Shown here: positions 9,721-18,030 of the stretch, piece after piece | How positions within the stretch are numbered: the first letter of the stretch is position 1 | Layout: each line of letters opens with the position of its first letter | Origin: Cryomorphaceae bacterium | Lineage (GTDB): Bacteria > Bacteroidota > Bacteroidia > Flavobacteriales > Flavobacteriaceae | Length of the DNA stretch: 33,305 bases | Assembly: GCA_003331265.1 (NCBI GenBank) | Contig: QOPV01000014.1 | Location: forward strand, 1-33,305 | Direction: 5' to 3' | Translations under genes and position numbers: made by a program | Notes under the pieces: model-generated | What the model saw: only the letters and a program-made list of their open reading frames with translations | What the model was told of the DNA's origin: nothing | Databases searched by the model: none

Positions 9721-10263
9721 TTATAAATTATTAAAAACAAGCTTGTAAGAAATATCCGCAAAATCTTCCATTTTTTTAAGCATTAATGAAGGTAGTTTTA
9801 TTTCAAAATCCGTCAAAACAACTGAGAACACCCCCTCAATAATTATTGATTCTCCATCTTTAACAAAGGAAGATTCGACTTTCTTATTTATTTTAATACC
9901 ATGGAAATCTAGTTCCCCATCAAAGGATATACTTTTTTCTGAAATAACAATTTGATCAGAATAAAATTTCACTTGAGGGTAATTTAAAGCATCTAAAACT
10001 CTAATGGTATTTGAATCTCTATTGCTAATTCCAGTATCAAAATCAGCAATATTTGCTGCTATGGCAATTTTGCTCTCATTATTGTTTAAAAAAAACACTC
10101 CTTTTACACTTTTATTAGTTCCTGTCCACTGATGAAGTATATGCTTAGCTTTATATTCAATTAAGGATTTTTCAGAGTTTAACATCCATTGAACAGTGTC
10201 TTGGGAAAAACAATTTATTAGTGGTGATATTAAAAAAAGAAATATTAAAATAGTATTTTTCAT
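9721..10263 (-). CDS. YceI-like periplasmic lipid-binding protein
   Basis: This 180-residue protein has a Sec signal (about 1-20, ending CFSQ) and a YceI/lipocalin-like beta-barrel domain. Typical sequence includes SLIEYKAKHILHQWTG, then VKGVF, the IAANIADFDTG strand, LDALNYPQVKF and the ISFDGELDFHGI strand. YceI proteins bind isoprenoid or quinone-like lipids in the periplasm. It lies 1 nt from the b561-like gene upstream and 0 nt from the sulfatase downstream. A YceI gene beside a cytochrome b561-like gene is a known arrangement (yceJ-yceI in enterobacteria), which supports both calls. Confidence 0.88.
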   Translation of the reverse strand: MKNTILIFLFLISPLINCFSQDTVQWMLNSEKSLIEYKAKHILHQWTGTNKSVKGVFFLNNNESKIAIAANIADFDTGISNRDSNTIRVLDALNYPQVKFYSDQIVISEKSISFDGELDFHGIKINKKVESSFVKDGESIIIEGVFSVVLTDFEIKLPSLMLKKMEDFADISYKLVFNNL

Positions 10264-10264
10264 A

Positions 10265-10867
10265 TTAAAATTTTAGAACAATAACAGCTGTTGCGTAGCT
10301 AGCAAAAGCCGTGTAAGCAGCTGCTTTATGAATTTTTTTGTCTCTGTATTTATAGTGATTGGTGGCTACCATTGCAGAAAAATGAACAGTAGCTAATATT
10401 TTATGTGCTTTTATTGAATCAAATCCCTTTGATTTCTTTTTATTTATTAGTGGAGGAGGTGAAAATAATGAAAGACCAGCTCCAGTAAAATAACCAATAT
10501 TCACAACCTTGCCCATAGTATTATGAGTACTTCTCAAACTTTCATCTCCGTTATACAGCTTACCTCCAATTATACCTTGAGCTATCATTGAAGCCAACGT
10601 TAAATATCCTATAGCCTGATGAGCAGTAAGCATTGACTTTCTTAATCTTAATTCTTTTTGTCTATTCTCAAGATTTAACTCTGAAATTCCTGTTTTTCTC
10701 AACAAACCCTTTTTACCCCAAAGCAAACTTTGAGTAAAAATCATTCTTTCAGGAAGTAATTCTATTTTCTTGTCCTCATTAGAAATAAGACTAAAAAGAT
10801 CTTCTTTTTCTTGCGAATAATTTACAGAAATTGAAAAAAGAAGAAAAGAAAATAAAAAATTTTTCAC
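10265..10867 (-). CDS. Four-helix membrane protein, possibly cytochrome b561-like
   Basis: This 200-residue protein starts at GTG (10865-10867). It has a signal peptide (1-19), a soluble stretch to about residue 78, and then about four hydrophobic segments (about 80-101, 117-136, 144-161, 172-199). Histidines lie at or near the segment ends: His83, His115, His145, His152, His161, His170. This layout resembles b561/ferric-reductase-type haem proteins, but I do not recognise a definite family signature, so haem binding is an inference. Being immediately upstream of a YceI-like gene favours a b561-type role in periplasmic electron or quinone handling. A plain hypothetical membrane protein is the alternative. 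Confidence 0.8.
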   Translation of the reverse strand: MKNFLFSFLLFSISVNYSQEKEDLFSLISNEDKKIELLPERMIFTQSLLWGKKGLLRKTGISELNLENRQKELRLRKSMLTAHQAIGYLTLASMIAQGIIGGKLYNGDESLRSTHNTMGKVVNIGYFTGAGLSLFSPPPLINKKKSKGFDSIKAHKILATVHFSAMVATNHYKYRDKKIHKAAAYTAFASYATAVIVLKF

Positions 10868-10939
10868 TTAATTATTTACAATTAAAGTTTTATTGAAAAT
10901 TATGTTCCTTAAAGATACAAGAAAATGATTTGATTTTCT

Positions 10940-11578
10940 TTAAAGTGACCATGCTCTTCCTCCAGTTGTTTCCTCTAAATCAACACATCCTTTTTGCTGA
11001 CCAGGAATTGGAGCATATGCTAAAACATTTTCACCTATATACTCATTTCCTTTAAATGCGGTAATAGTTAATTGACGAATAGTATTTAAAAAATTAAATG
11101 AAAAAGCTTCAATTAAGTAAGTATCGTTTTCAATGTTTTGTTCTTTGTTCTTGTTATAAGCTTGTCTCCACTCACTATGATCATCGGCTTTAGTTTTGAA
11201 GAAATATTTTAGACTAGACTCTAAATCATTTCGATCCAATTTTTCAAAATTATTTTTAGTTGATTTTGTTAAACAATTTCTCAAAAATGCATTTGTAGAT
11301 TTTTTTAGTAAATCCTGATCTTTTTTATTAGATATATTGTGAATATAAAGATCAATAAATTTAACTAAATTCAATTCTTTTGAACCAGGAATGTTATCAC
11401 CAGATGGAATTATTAAATCAGAAAGTTCAGCAACAATGTTTACATGGTCTGAACTAAAAAAAACAGGGTTCCAATCCAAATCACTTTTACAACTGTGAAG
11501 CAAACTCAATACTGCAGGAGACAAGGTTATTGTTCCTAAACTTAATCCTAAGTTTTTTAATGCTTTCCTTCTATTCAT
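10940..11578 (-). CDS. Gluconate 2-dehydrogenase subunit 3-like (small/gamma) protein
   Basis: This 212-residue protein begins with a Tat-type signal (MNRRKALKNLGLSLG). The family core reads AELSDLIIPSGDNIPGSKELNLVKFID, and the C-terminus contains IGENVLAYAPIPGQQKGC and ends GGRAWSL. Such small subunits escort the GMC-type flavoprotein through the Tat system and stabilise it. The gene starts 3 nt after the GMC gene stop, as expected for a co-expressed pair. It is separated by 72 nt, including an AT-rich dyad at 10919-10940, from the next downstream operon. Confidence 0.9.
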   Translation of the reverse strand: MNRRKALKNLGLSLGTITLSPAVLSLLHSCKSDLDWNPVFFSSDHVNIVAELSDLIIPSGDNIPGSKELNLVKFIDLYIHNISNKKDQDLLKKSTNAFLRNCLTKSTKNNFEKLDRNDLESSLKYFFKTKADDHSEWRQAYNKNKEQNIENDTYLIEAFSFNFLNTIRQLTITAFKGNEYIGENVLAYAPIPGQQKGCVDLEETTGGRAWSL

Positions 11579-11581
11579 ATT

Positions 11582-13273
11582 TTAAATATTTTTTTTATTT
11601 AATTCACTCACAGCATGCTTAGCTGCTCTAGCGGTTAAGGCCATATATGTTAATGATGGATTAACATTACCAGCTGATGTCATAGCAGAGCCATCTGTAA
11701 CAAAAACATTTTTTACAGAGTGAATTTGATTAAATTTATTTAGTATAGATGTTTTAGGGTCACGACCCATTCTAGCAGTACCCATCTCATGAATTCCTAA
11801 TCCTAAATCGTATTTTGATTCAGTACTCTTAACATCTTTAAATCCAGCATTTTCAAGCATTTCAACAGCCTGATTTTTCATGTCTTTCCTCATGTTTAAC
11901 TCATTTTCTCTTATATGAGCATCAAAAGTTACTGTTGGAAGTCCCCATTTATCTTTTTTCTCGTAATTTAAATACATCTTATTATCATGATATGGTAAAA
12001 TTTCTCCAAAGCCCGTTAATCCTACATTCCATCCACCAGGTGACAAAACAGCTTCTTTTAAATCTTTTCCATAAGATAGTTCTGCGATTATGTCATTATA
12101 ATTTCCTCTAGAAGCACCACCTTGATATCCATAACCTCTTAAAAAATCTTTTCTGTTGGTGGACCCTCCAATATTTCTAAATTTAGGTATGTTAATTCCA
12201 CCAGGCCGTCTTCCCGTATAATATTTATCATTAAAATCCTCACATTTGGCTCGTGCACCAACTTTAAAATGATGATCCATTAAATTATGACCAAGTTCTT
12301 CAGAATCATTACCCATTCCGTTGGGAAATCTATTAGATTTTGATTGTAATAATATTGAAGTGGATCCTACTGTTGAGGCACAAACAAAAATAACTTTAGC
12401 TTTAAATTCATATGTTAAATTAGTTTCTGAATCTATAACTTTTACTCCAGTTGCTTTTTTTGTGGTTTCATCATATGAAATTTCATAAACTAATGAATGA
12501 GGTCTTAAAGTCATGTTACCAGTAGCTTCAGCTGCAGGAAGTGTTGAAGAATTACTGCTGAAGTAAGCTCCAAATGGACATCCTCTTCTACAACGATTTC
12601 TATACTGACAACTTACTCTTCCTAATCCGGGTTTAGTTCCCTCAGTAATATGAGCTATTCTAGCCATTGTAACATAACGATTATCATATGTATTAGTTAC
12701 TGAATCTTTTAATACTTTTTCAACACAGTTCATTTCCATAGGTTTTAATAGTTTGCCACTTGGAAATTGTGGTAATCCTAAATTTTCACCCGTTACACCA
12801 ATATAATCTTCCACGTAATCATACCATGGTGCTAAATCATTATACCTTACGGGCCAATCCACTGCTATACCTTCTTTAGCATTTCCCTCAAAATCAAATT
12901 TTGTTAAACGGTGGCTTTGTCTTCCCCAAGTTAATGATCTTCCTCCCACGTGGTATCCTCTAATCCAATCAAAAGGTTTGTCTTCATTGTAAGGATGATC
13001 TATGTCATCAACAAACAGATGTTTGGTGGTTTCTCTATTAACGTATCCAGTTCTACTTTGTTTTGGTTGTCTTTCTTTAATCTTGTTTGTAATAACATCT
13101 CCTAAAGGTAAATCCCAGTTGTCTAAATTAGCGGTAGTGTAATCTTCTACGTGTTTTAGCATTCGACCTCTTTCTAAAACGAGAGTTTTTAATCCACTTT
13201 CACAAAGTTCTTTAGCAGCCCATCCACCACTAACTCCTGTTCCAATTACAATTGCATCAAAGTTTGTTTCCAT
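11582..13273 (-). CDS. GMC oxidoreductase, Fe-S FAD-glucose-dehydrogenase-like catalytic subunit
   Basis: This 563-residue FAD enzyme would oxidise a sugar or polyol in the periplasm. The FAD loop is VIGTGVSGGWAAKELCESG at about 9-27. HVGGRSLTWGR lies at about 107-117. The C-terminal GMC region holds HEMGTARMG and GSAMTSAGNVNPSLTYMALT with the active-site His and Asn. A cysteine set C-x5-C-x3-C (about 222, 228, 232, within SCQYRNRCRRGCPFGA) matches the spacing that binds a 3Fe-4S cluster in Burkholderia-type FAD-GDH alpha subunits. It has no signal of its own, so it probably travels with the Tat-bearing small subunit. No cytochrome c subunit is encoded next to it. Confidence 0.93.
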   Translation of the reverse strand: METNFDAIVIGTGVSGGWAAKELCESGLKTLVLERGRMLKHVEDYTTANLDNWDLPLGDVITNKIKERQPKQSRTGYVNRETTKHLFVDDIDHPYNEDKPFDWIRGYHVGGRSLTWGRQSHRLTKFDFEGNAKEGIAVDWPVRYNDLAPWYDYVEDYIGVTGENLGLPQFPSGKLLKPMEMNCVEKVLKDSVTNTYDNRYVTMARIAHITEGTKPGLGRVSCQYRNRCRRGCPFGAYFSSNSSTLPAAEATGNMTLRPHSLVYEISYDETTKKATGVKVIDSETNLTYEFKAKVIFVCASTVGSTSILLQSKSNRFPNGMGNDSEELGHNLMDHHFKVGARAKCEDFNDKYYTGRRPGGINIPKFRNIGGSTNRKDFLRGYGYQGGASRGNYNDIIAELSYGKDLKEAVLSPGGWNVGLTGFGEILPYHDNKMYLNYEKKDKWGLPTVTFDAHIRENELNMRKDMKNQAVEMLENAGFKDVKSTESKYDLGLGIHEMGTARMGRDPKTSILNKFNQIHSVKNVFVTDGSAMTSAGNVNPSLTYMALTARAAKHAVSELNKKNI

Positions 13274-13333
13274 TTATAAAATAATTTGTATCTAATTTAT
13301 TGATTAAAAGTATAATGTATGTGGTTAAATAGT

Positions 13334-14692
13334 TCAAAAATTGTCACCATAAGACCAACCTTTTCTAACTGGCGGTTTTATAAAGGCATCAACGTCGGGT
13401 CTATTAGTAATCTTCATTTTTTCAGCATCGTAATCTAAATCAGCATTAAACCTTTGAGCTAAACAACCCAGTACTGCCATCTCGGTAAGACTTGCCCCAT
13501 ATTCAAAATTAGATAAAGGTAATGTGTCATTTTTAATAGCATCTACCCATTCCTGTACTGGAGTTTCATCTTTAATTCTAGGAATAATTTTTTCAGGAGC
13601 ATTTTTTTTAAAATCTTTCCATTCGGAATCAGACATTATCAAACGAGGATTATTTGGTCTTCCACCTGTGATTAATGTATTTTTATCACCAACCATTATC
13701 ATTCCTTGTCTATCGAAATTTTTCATCTTATCAATACCTAAATCTTTATAAAGATCCGGTTTCAAACCACCTTCATACCACTTTAATTTGACAGGAGGTC
13801 TTTTATTATTTTCTTCAAAATTATACGTAACAACAGATTTTTCAGAAACAAAATTATGTTTTGTCATAGGGTTAGTTACATCAACTTTAACACTTTTTGG
13901 CATACCAAGATCTAGGGACCAAAAAGGACCATCTAATGTGTGACATGCCCAATCTCCTAACTGTCCATTTCCAAAATCATAAAATCCTCTCCATGATTTG
14001 GGAGCATATGCACTATTAAAATCTCTGTACTTAGCAGGTCCTAACCATAAATCCCAATCTAAATAATCAGGAATAGGGTGTTTTGGAGGAGGAAAACTCT
14101 CAGGCTTAGTCCAATAATGTCCAGGTCTAAAATTGAATGTACCTATCCATGCATGAACTTCTTTCACCTCTCCTAAAACTCCAGCATCATACCATTCTTT
14201 AATGGATCTTATCCCATCTGTGGTATGACCTTGATTTCCCATTTGAGAAACAATACCATAATATTTCGCTGCTCTTTTCAATGTTCTTAATTCCCAAATA
14301 TTATGAGCTAGAGGTTTTTCAACATAAACATGTTTTCCCAATTCCATTGCAGCCATTGTAGCTGCAAAATGCGTATGATCTGGTGTACTGATAATAACAG
14401 CATCTATTTCTTTATGCATTTGATCGAACATTAATCTAAAATCTCTAAACTTTCTTACTTTGGGAAACATTTTATACCCATCTAAAGCTCTATTATCATC
14501 TACATCACACATAGCTACTATATTTTCTTTTGGAACATTACTCCAGTTTGCTCTCCCTCTACCTCCAACTCCTATTACAGCAATATTCAATCTGTTATTT
14601 GCTGAAAAACCATATAGACTAGGCAAAATCAATAACCCAGATGATAAAGCTGAGGAGGATTTAAGAAATGATCTTCTTGTTGTTTTTTTCAT
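13334..14692 (-). CDS. Tat-exported Gfo/Idh/MocA-family oxidoreductase
   Basis: This 452-residue protein has a twin-arginine signal (TTRRSFLKSSSALSSG). The Rossmann motif NIAVIGVGGRGRANW lies at about 35-49. The catalytic EKPLAHN follows at about 124-130 and the conserved MGNQGHTTDGIRSIKEWYD near 151-169. The family carries out NAD(P)-dependent sugar redox chemistry, and some exported relatives act as glycosidases through a redox mechanism (GH109 type). A C-terminal domain from about residue 180 to 440 is complete. It is 60 nt upstream of the GMC gene on the same strand, suggesting joint processing of an oxidised sugar. The substrate is not evident. Confidence 0.92.
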   Translation of the reverse strand: MKKTTRRSFLKSSSALSSGLLILPSLYGFSANNRLNIAVIGVGGRGRANWSNVPKENIVAMCDVDDNRALDGYKMFPKVRKFRDFRLMFDQMHKEIDAVIISTPDHTHFAATMAAMELGKHVYVEKPLAHNIWELRTLKRAAKYYGIVSQMGNQGHTTDGIRSIKEWYDAGVLGEVKEVHAWIGTFNFRPGHYWTKPESFPPPKHPIPDYLDWDLWLGPAKYRDFNSAYAPKSWRGFYDFGNGQLGDWACHTLDGPFWSLDLGMPKSVKVDVTNPMTKHNFVSEKSVVTYNFEENNKRPPVKLKWYEGGLKPDLYKDLGIDKMKNFDRQGMIMVGDKNTLITGGRPNNPRLIMSDSEWKDFKKNAPEKIIPRIKDETPVQEWVDAIKNDTLPLSNFEYGASLTEMAVLGCLAQRFNADLDYDAEKMKITNRPDVDAFIKPPVRKGWSYGDNF

Positions 14693-14902
14693 GATATTAA
14701 ATTAATTAATTAAGATTAAGTATTAAGATTTTATTTAGGCATAAAAAAGGTTGATTAGTTCAAATCAATAAAATATATTTTAAAAATTATGTAATTCTGA
14801 TAATTAATTTGGAATGAAAAAAATTATAAAAATTAAAATTGAAATATTATAAAGTATCTTCACATAATAAATATAATAAATTACAATTATTAAAAAGACA
14901 CA
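14693..14902. promoter_or_regulatory. Divergent intergenic region, no recognisable motif
   Basis: These 210 bp of very AT-rich DNA separate the minus-strand Gfo/Idh gene from the plus-strand DoxX-like gene, so both promoters must lie here. I find only imperfect -7-like boxes (for example TTAATTTG near 14805) and no convincing -33 partner, operator or riboswitch. Confidence 0.5.
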
Positions 14903-15256
14903 ATGAATTTTACATACATTGAATGGATTGAAATATTTTCATCCCTTTCTTTTTTATTTTATGGGCTGCTTTCATTCCTTTCATTAGAAATGAAAAATGA
15001 ATTTAACAGATGGAATATTTCTCAATTTAGAGTGATTGTTGGAATAGCTCAATTGACAGGTGGAATTGGATTGATAATTGGATTTTTCTTACCAATTTTT
15101 ACACTTTTATCTTCTTTTGGATTAAGTATTTTAATGCTTTTAGGTTTTATTTTAAGAATCATGGTTAAAGATGGTGTTTTAAAATCATTACCTTCCTTAT
15201 TTTACTTTTTAATAAATGCATTTATATTTTTTAATTTCATGAAAACAATAATTTGA
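14903..15256 (+). CDS. DoxX-like small membrane protein
   Basis: This 117-residue protein has about four hydrophobic segments (about 8-26, 42-64, 66-86, 95-115). The segment RVIVGIAQLTGGIGLIIGFF resembles the second helix of DoxX/DoxX-like families. Its last four bases overlap the TTG start of the SDR gene (TTGA), so the two are translationally coupled. DoxX-like domains are often fused to SDR/YbjT-type proteins (DoxX_3), and here the same partnership appears as two genes. The biochemical role is unknown. Confidence 0.8.
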   Translation: MNFTYIEWIEIFSSLSFLFYGLLSFLSLEMKNEFNRWNISQFRVIVGIAQLTGGIGLIIGFFLPIFTLLSSFGLSILMLLGFILRIMVKDGVLKSLPSLFYFLINAFIFFNFMKTII

Positions 15257-16635
15257 AAAAAACAGTAGCAATAGCTGGAGCAACAGGATTTATTGGTAAA
15301 TGGTTTATTGATAAATATAAAAATGAATTTAATATAATTGCTTTAAGCAGAAACAAACTTAGATACCCAGAGAAAAGCAATATACATTGGAAACAAGTCG
15401 ATCTGTATTCTATTTCTAGTACAACTAAAGCTTTAGAAAATGTAGATATTGGTATTTACCTTGTACATTCAATGCAACCTTCAACAAGAATGAACCAAGG
15501 TAGTTTTGAAGATACAGATATTTTATTAGCTGATAATTTTTCTCGAGCTGCTCAAGATTGTAAATTAGAGCAAATCATATATGTTGGAGGAATCCTACCA
15601 AAAGATGAGTATACTATGTCTAAACATTTAAGGTCTAGATATGAAGTTGAAAAGACATTAGGGTCTGGATTAACCCCATTAACTTCAATTAGAGCTGGAA
15701 TAATAATAGGTCCTAACGGATCTTCATTTAGAATAGTACAAAAATTAGTAGAAAATTTACCTTTAATGGCTTGTCCCGAATGGACAAAATCATTAAATCA
15801 GCCTATAGATATATTAAATGCTTTACAGATTATTAAATGGTGTATTGGAAATAAAAAAACATTTAACAAACCATTAGAAATTGGAGGAGATCAGATTATT
15901 AGATACATGGATCTTTTAAAAATTACCGCAAAAAAAATGAATAAAAAAAGATTAATCTTTTCATTATCATTTATTACAGTAGGTCTTTCGAAATTATGGG
16001 TTAGCTTGATTACTGGAACCAGTAAGTTTTTAGTCTCTCCACTTATTGAGAGTTTAAAGCATAAAATGACATTAAACCCAGAAAATAAAATTGATTTAGA
16101 TATTAATTATATCTCAGTTGAAGACAGTGTAGAAAAAGCATTAAACACAAAAGAAAAAATCCCTGAAAATCCTGAATTTGTTAGAGAAAACACAGAAAAA
16201 AATACAGTTAGAAGTGTTCAAAGAATTGCTAATCCTAGCAAAAGAACAGTAAAATTTGTTTCTAGAATATATCCTATTTGGCTAACAAAAACATTTGCAA
16301 GTTTAGTAAATGCGAACTTTGATGGAAAATATGTTAAATTTTCATTTTTTAAAATCACTTTATTGGAATTAAAAGTAATCAAATCTCGTAGCGATGAAAA
16401 AAGACAACTTTTTTTTATTTCAGGTGGAGTTTTAGTAAAAAGAAATGATTTAGGATGGCTTGAGTTTAGATCAGTATTAAACAATGAATATTTAATTGCA
16501 GCAATTCACGAATACGTACCTAGACTTCCTTGGATTCTATATAAATTTACTCAAGCTAAAGTACATTTAATTGTGATGAAACAGTTTGAAAAGTTTCTAT
16601 TTAAGATTCCCAACCAATATTCAAAAAAGAAGTAG
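15253..16635 (+). CDS. YbjT-like NAD(P)-binding SDR with C-terminal DUF2867-like region
   Basis: This 460-residue protein starts at TTG (15253-15255); the next in-frame ATG would remove the Rossmann motif. Residues 4-16 hold VAIAGATGFIGKW. The extended SDR region carries the YbjT hallmarks IYVGGILP (about 109-116) and SKHLRSRYEVEKTL (about 122-135), followed by SIRAGIIIGPNGSSF. Residues about 315-455, ending in WLEFRSV, resemble the DUF2867 domain of E. coli YbjT in position and length (476 aa there). The substrate is unknown; a quinone or nucleotide-sugar ligand is possible. The gene is coupled to the DoxX-like gene by a 4-nt overlap. Confidence 0.88.
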   Translation: MKKTVAIAGATGFIGKWFIDKYKNEFNIIALSRNKLRYPEKSNIHWKQVDLYSISSTTKALENVDIGIYLVHSMQPSTRMNQGSFEDTDILLADNFSRAAQDCKLEQIIYVGGILPKDEYTMSKHLRSRYEVEKTLGSGLTPLTSIRAGIIIGPNGSSFRIVQKLVENLPLMACPEWTKSLNQPIDILNALQIIKWCIGNKKTFNKPLEIGGDQIIRYMDLLKITAKKMNKKRLIFSLSFITVGLSKLWVSLITGTSKFLVSPLIESLKHKMTLNPENKIDLDINYISVEDSVEKALNTKEKIPENPEFVRENTEKNTVRSVQRIANPSKRTVKFVSRIYPIWLTKTFASLVNANFDGKYVKFSFFKITLLELKVIKSRSDEKRQLFFISGGVLVKRNDLGWLEFRSVLNNEYLIAAIHEYVPRLPWILYKFTQAKVHLIVMKQFEKFLFKIPNQYSKKK

Positions 16636-16699
16636 TTGATTTTTGTGATAATGACTTAATAATATTATTTATTAATCTAGTTCATTAAACATATTTTTT

Positions 16700-16707
16700 T
16701 ACATTTG
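16700..16707 (+). promoter_or_regulatory. Bacteroidota -7 box of tRNA-Arg
   Basis: The sequence TACATTTG matches the TAnnTTTG -7 consensus exactly and ends 13 nt before the tRNA-Arg 5' end. That is almost the same spacing as at the tRNA-Pro(TGG) promoter. No TTTG is found 19 nt upstream. Confidence 0.65.
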
Positions 16708-16720
16708 CAATCGTCTTAAA

Positions 16721-16797
16721 GGTCGCGTAGCTCAGCTGGATAGAGCATCTGCCTTCTAAGCAGACGGTCAGAGGTTCGAATCCTCTCGCGATCACCA
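16721..16797 (+). tRNA. tRNA-Arg (anticodon TCT), CCA encoded
   Basis: A full cloverleaf can be drawn. The acceptor GGTCGCG pairs with CGCGATC (one G-U at 2:71). The D-arm is GCTC...GAGC. The anticodon stem TCTGC/GCAGA encloses the loop CTTCTAA, giving anticodon TCT. The T-arm is GAGG-TTCGAAT-CCTC, the discriminator is A, and an encoded CCA ends at 16797. A good -7 box lies upstream and a hairpin terminator 10 nt downstream. The last 21 bases up to 16795 recur exactly at 18110-18130. Confidence 0.96.
16775..16795 (+). repeat. 21-bp direct repeat, left copy (3' end of tRNA-Arg)
   Basis: This stretch runs from TTCGAATCC in the T-loop to GATCAC at the start of the CCA end. It is identical to 18110-18130 in the same orientation, with 1335 bp between equivalent positions. 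The arrangement is that of attL/attR left by integration into a tRNA 3' end, although no integrase lies between the copies. Confidence 0.9.
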
Positions 16798-16807
16798 GAA
16801 AAGATAG

Positions 16808-16832
16808 GGGGTTTTTAACCCCTTTTTCTTTT
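16808..16832 (+). terminator. Rho-independent terminator after tRNA-Arg
   Basis: A six-pair stem GGGGTT/AACCCC with a TTT loop (16808-16822) is followed by TTTTTCTTTT. It ends the tRNA-Arg transcript 25-35 nt past the CCA. Confidence 0.85.
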
Positions 16833-16950
16833 GCCATTTACACAAAATTCGCCCAAAAAAGAAGAATTAACAATTTTTTCATTAAAATATTTTCTGATAT
16901 AAATTTAGAATAATTAAATTGTAATATATTGTTTAAAATTGACTTTATAT

Positions 16951-17892
16951 ATGATATTTAAGAACTCACATTTTTTTAAAAAAACAATTAGCTATTTGTT
17001 TTTTATTATTTCTTCTCTTAATTATTCTCAAGAAATTATAAAAATATGGCCTAATGAGATTCCCAATCGGGTCAATTCTAACGAAAAAGAAATTAAGTTC
17101 TACAGTAATGACAGTACTATGTATTCTTACTCAAAAGTGCAAGTGCCAACTTTAGAAATACATCTTCCCCCTAAAAAATTTTCAACCGGTGAAGCTTTAA
17201 TAATATTTCCTGGTGGAGGGTATAAAAATTTAGCATATGAGTGGGAGGGGATATCTGTTTCAAATTTTTATAATTCAAAAGGGATTGCAACATTTATTTT
17301 GAAATACAGACACCCACAATCTAAATCTGTTAAGACTAGTCATTTAGCACCATTGCAAGACGCTCAGCGAGCAGTAAGAATAGTCAGAAAAAATGCAGTA
17401 AAATGGAATATTAATCCTAATAAAATAGGTGTTATTGGATTTTCTGCTGGAGGACATTTAGCCTCAACACTAGGGACACAATTCAATAGAGATCTCATTG
17501 TAAATAAGGATAAAATTGATTTTATTGATTCAAGACCTGATTTTATGGCTTTGATTTATCCAGTAATTTCATCTGATTCAACCATATATCACGGTGAATC
17601 TTTTAAAAGACTTTTAGGAAACAATCCTTCTAAAAAATTGCTTAAACAATATTCCAATGATTTAAATGTTAAGTTAGATACTCCTCCAACATTTATGGTT
17701 CATTCAAATAATGATAAAGCTGTAAAAGTTGAAAACAGCTTAAAGTTTCATAAAAGTTTAAATAAATTTGGCATAAAAAACGAACTACACATTTATGCTA
17801 TTGGAGGGCATGGATATTCTTTAGCAACAGGAAAAGAAAATCTAAGTAGGTGGCCATATTTACTCATTGATTGGATGGCGACACTTGACTAA
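16951..17892 (+). CDS. Secreted alpha/beta hydrolase, acetylxylan/feruloyl-esterase (BD-FAE)-like
   Basis: I chose ATG 16951 (313 residues); a TTG at 16939 would add four residues. A signal peptide covers about 1-26 (ending LNYSQ). The oxyanion region FPGGGYKNLAYEWEG lies at about 86-100. The nucleophile elbow is GFSAGGH with Ser165. The acid and base are likely the Asp in NNDKAV and the His in GGHGYS near the end. The pattern matches the BD-FAE/Axe group that deacetylates xylan or other plant and algal glycans. The gene stands alone between tRNA-Arg and tRNA-Ala, inside the segment bounded by the 21-bp repeats, which suggests it arrived or was duplicated with that segment. Base composition is like its surroundings. 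Confidence 0.9.
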   Translation: MIFKNSHFFKKTISYLFFIISSLNYSQEIIKIWPNEIPNRVNSNEKEIKFYSNDSTMYSYSKVQVPTLEIHLPPKKFSTGEALIIFPGGGYKNLAYEWEGISVSNFYNSKGIATFILKYRHPQSKSVKTSHLAPLQDAQRAVRIVRKNAVKWNINPNKIGVIGFSAGGHLASTLGTQFNRDLIVNKDKIDFIDSRPDFMALIYPVISSDSTIYHGESFKRLLGNNPSKKLLKQYSNDLNVKLDTPPTFMVHSNNDKAVKVENSLKFHKSLNKFGIKNELHIYAIGGHGYSLATGKENLSRWPYLLIDWMATLD

Positions 17893-17923
17893 ACTAGATA
17901 GTTGTGCTAGACGGGTTAATTTG

Positions 17924-17997
17924 TGGAGAAGATGGGACTCGAACCCACGACCTCTTGACTGCCAGTCAAGCGCTCTAGCCAGCTGAGCTACATCCAC
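17924..17997 (-). tRNA. tRNA-Ala (anticodon GGC), imperfect acceptor stem
   Basis: Read on the minus strand, the D-arm is GCTC...GAGC. The anticodon stem CTTGA/TCAAG holds the loop CTGGCAG, so the anticodon is GGC. The T-arm GTGGG-TTCGAGT-CCCAT is well paired. The 3' acceptor strand CTTCTCC expects a 5' strand such as GGGGAAG, but GTGGATG is present. This leaves mismatches at 2:71 and 6:67 while keeping the Ala identity pair G3-U70. CCA is not encoded. It may be functional with a weakened stem or a decaying copy. A weak -7-like TAATTTTA (18009-18016, minus) lies 12 nt upstream. Confidence 0.75.
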
Positions 17998-18030
17998 TTT
18001 TTTTTCTGTAAAATTAGTTTTTTAGTTAGT

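Noticed and set aside
10919-10942. AAGAAAAT/ATTTTCTT dyad after the dehydrogenase small-subunit gene as terminator
   Set aside because: It is AT-only apart from one pair and is not followed by a T-run on the minus strand, so it is too weak to list as a terminator.
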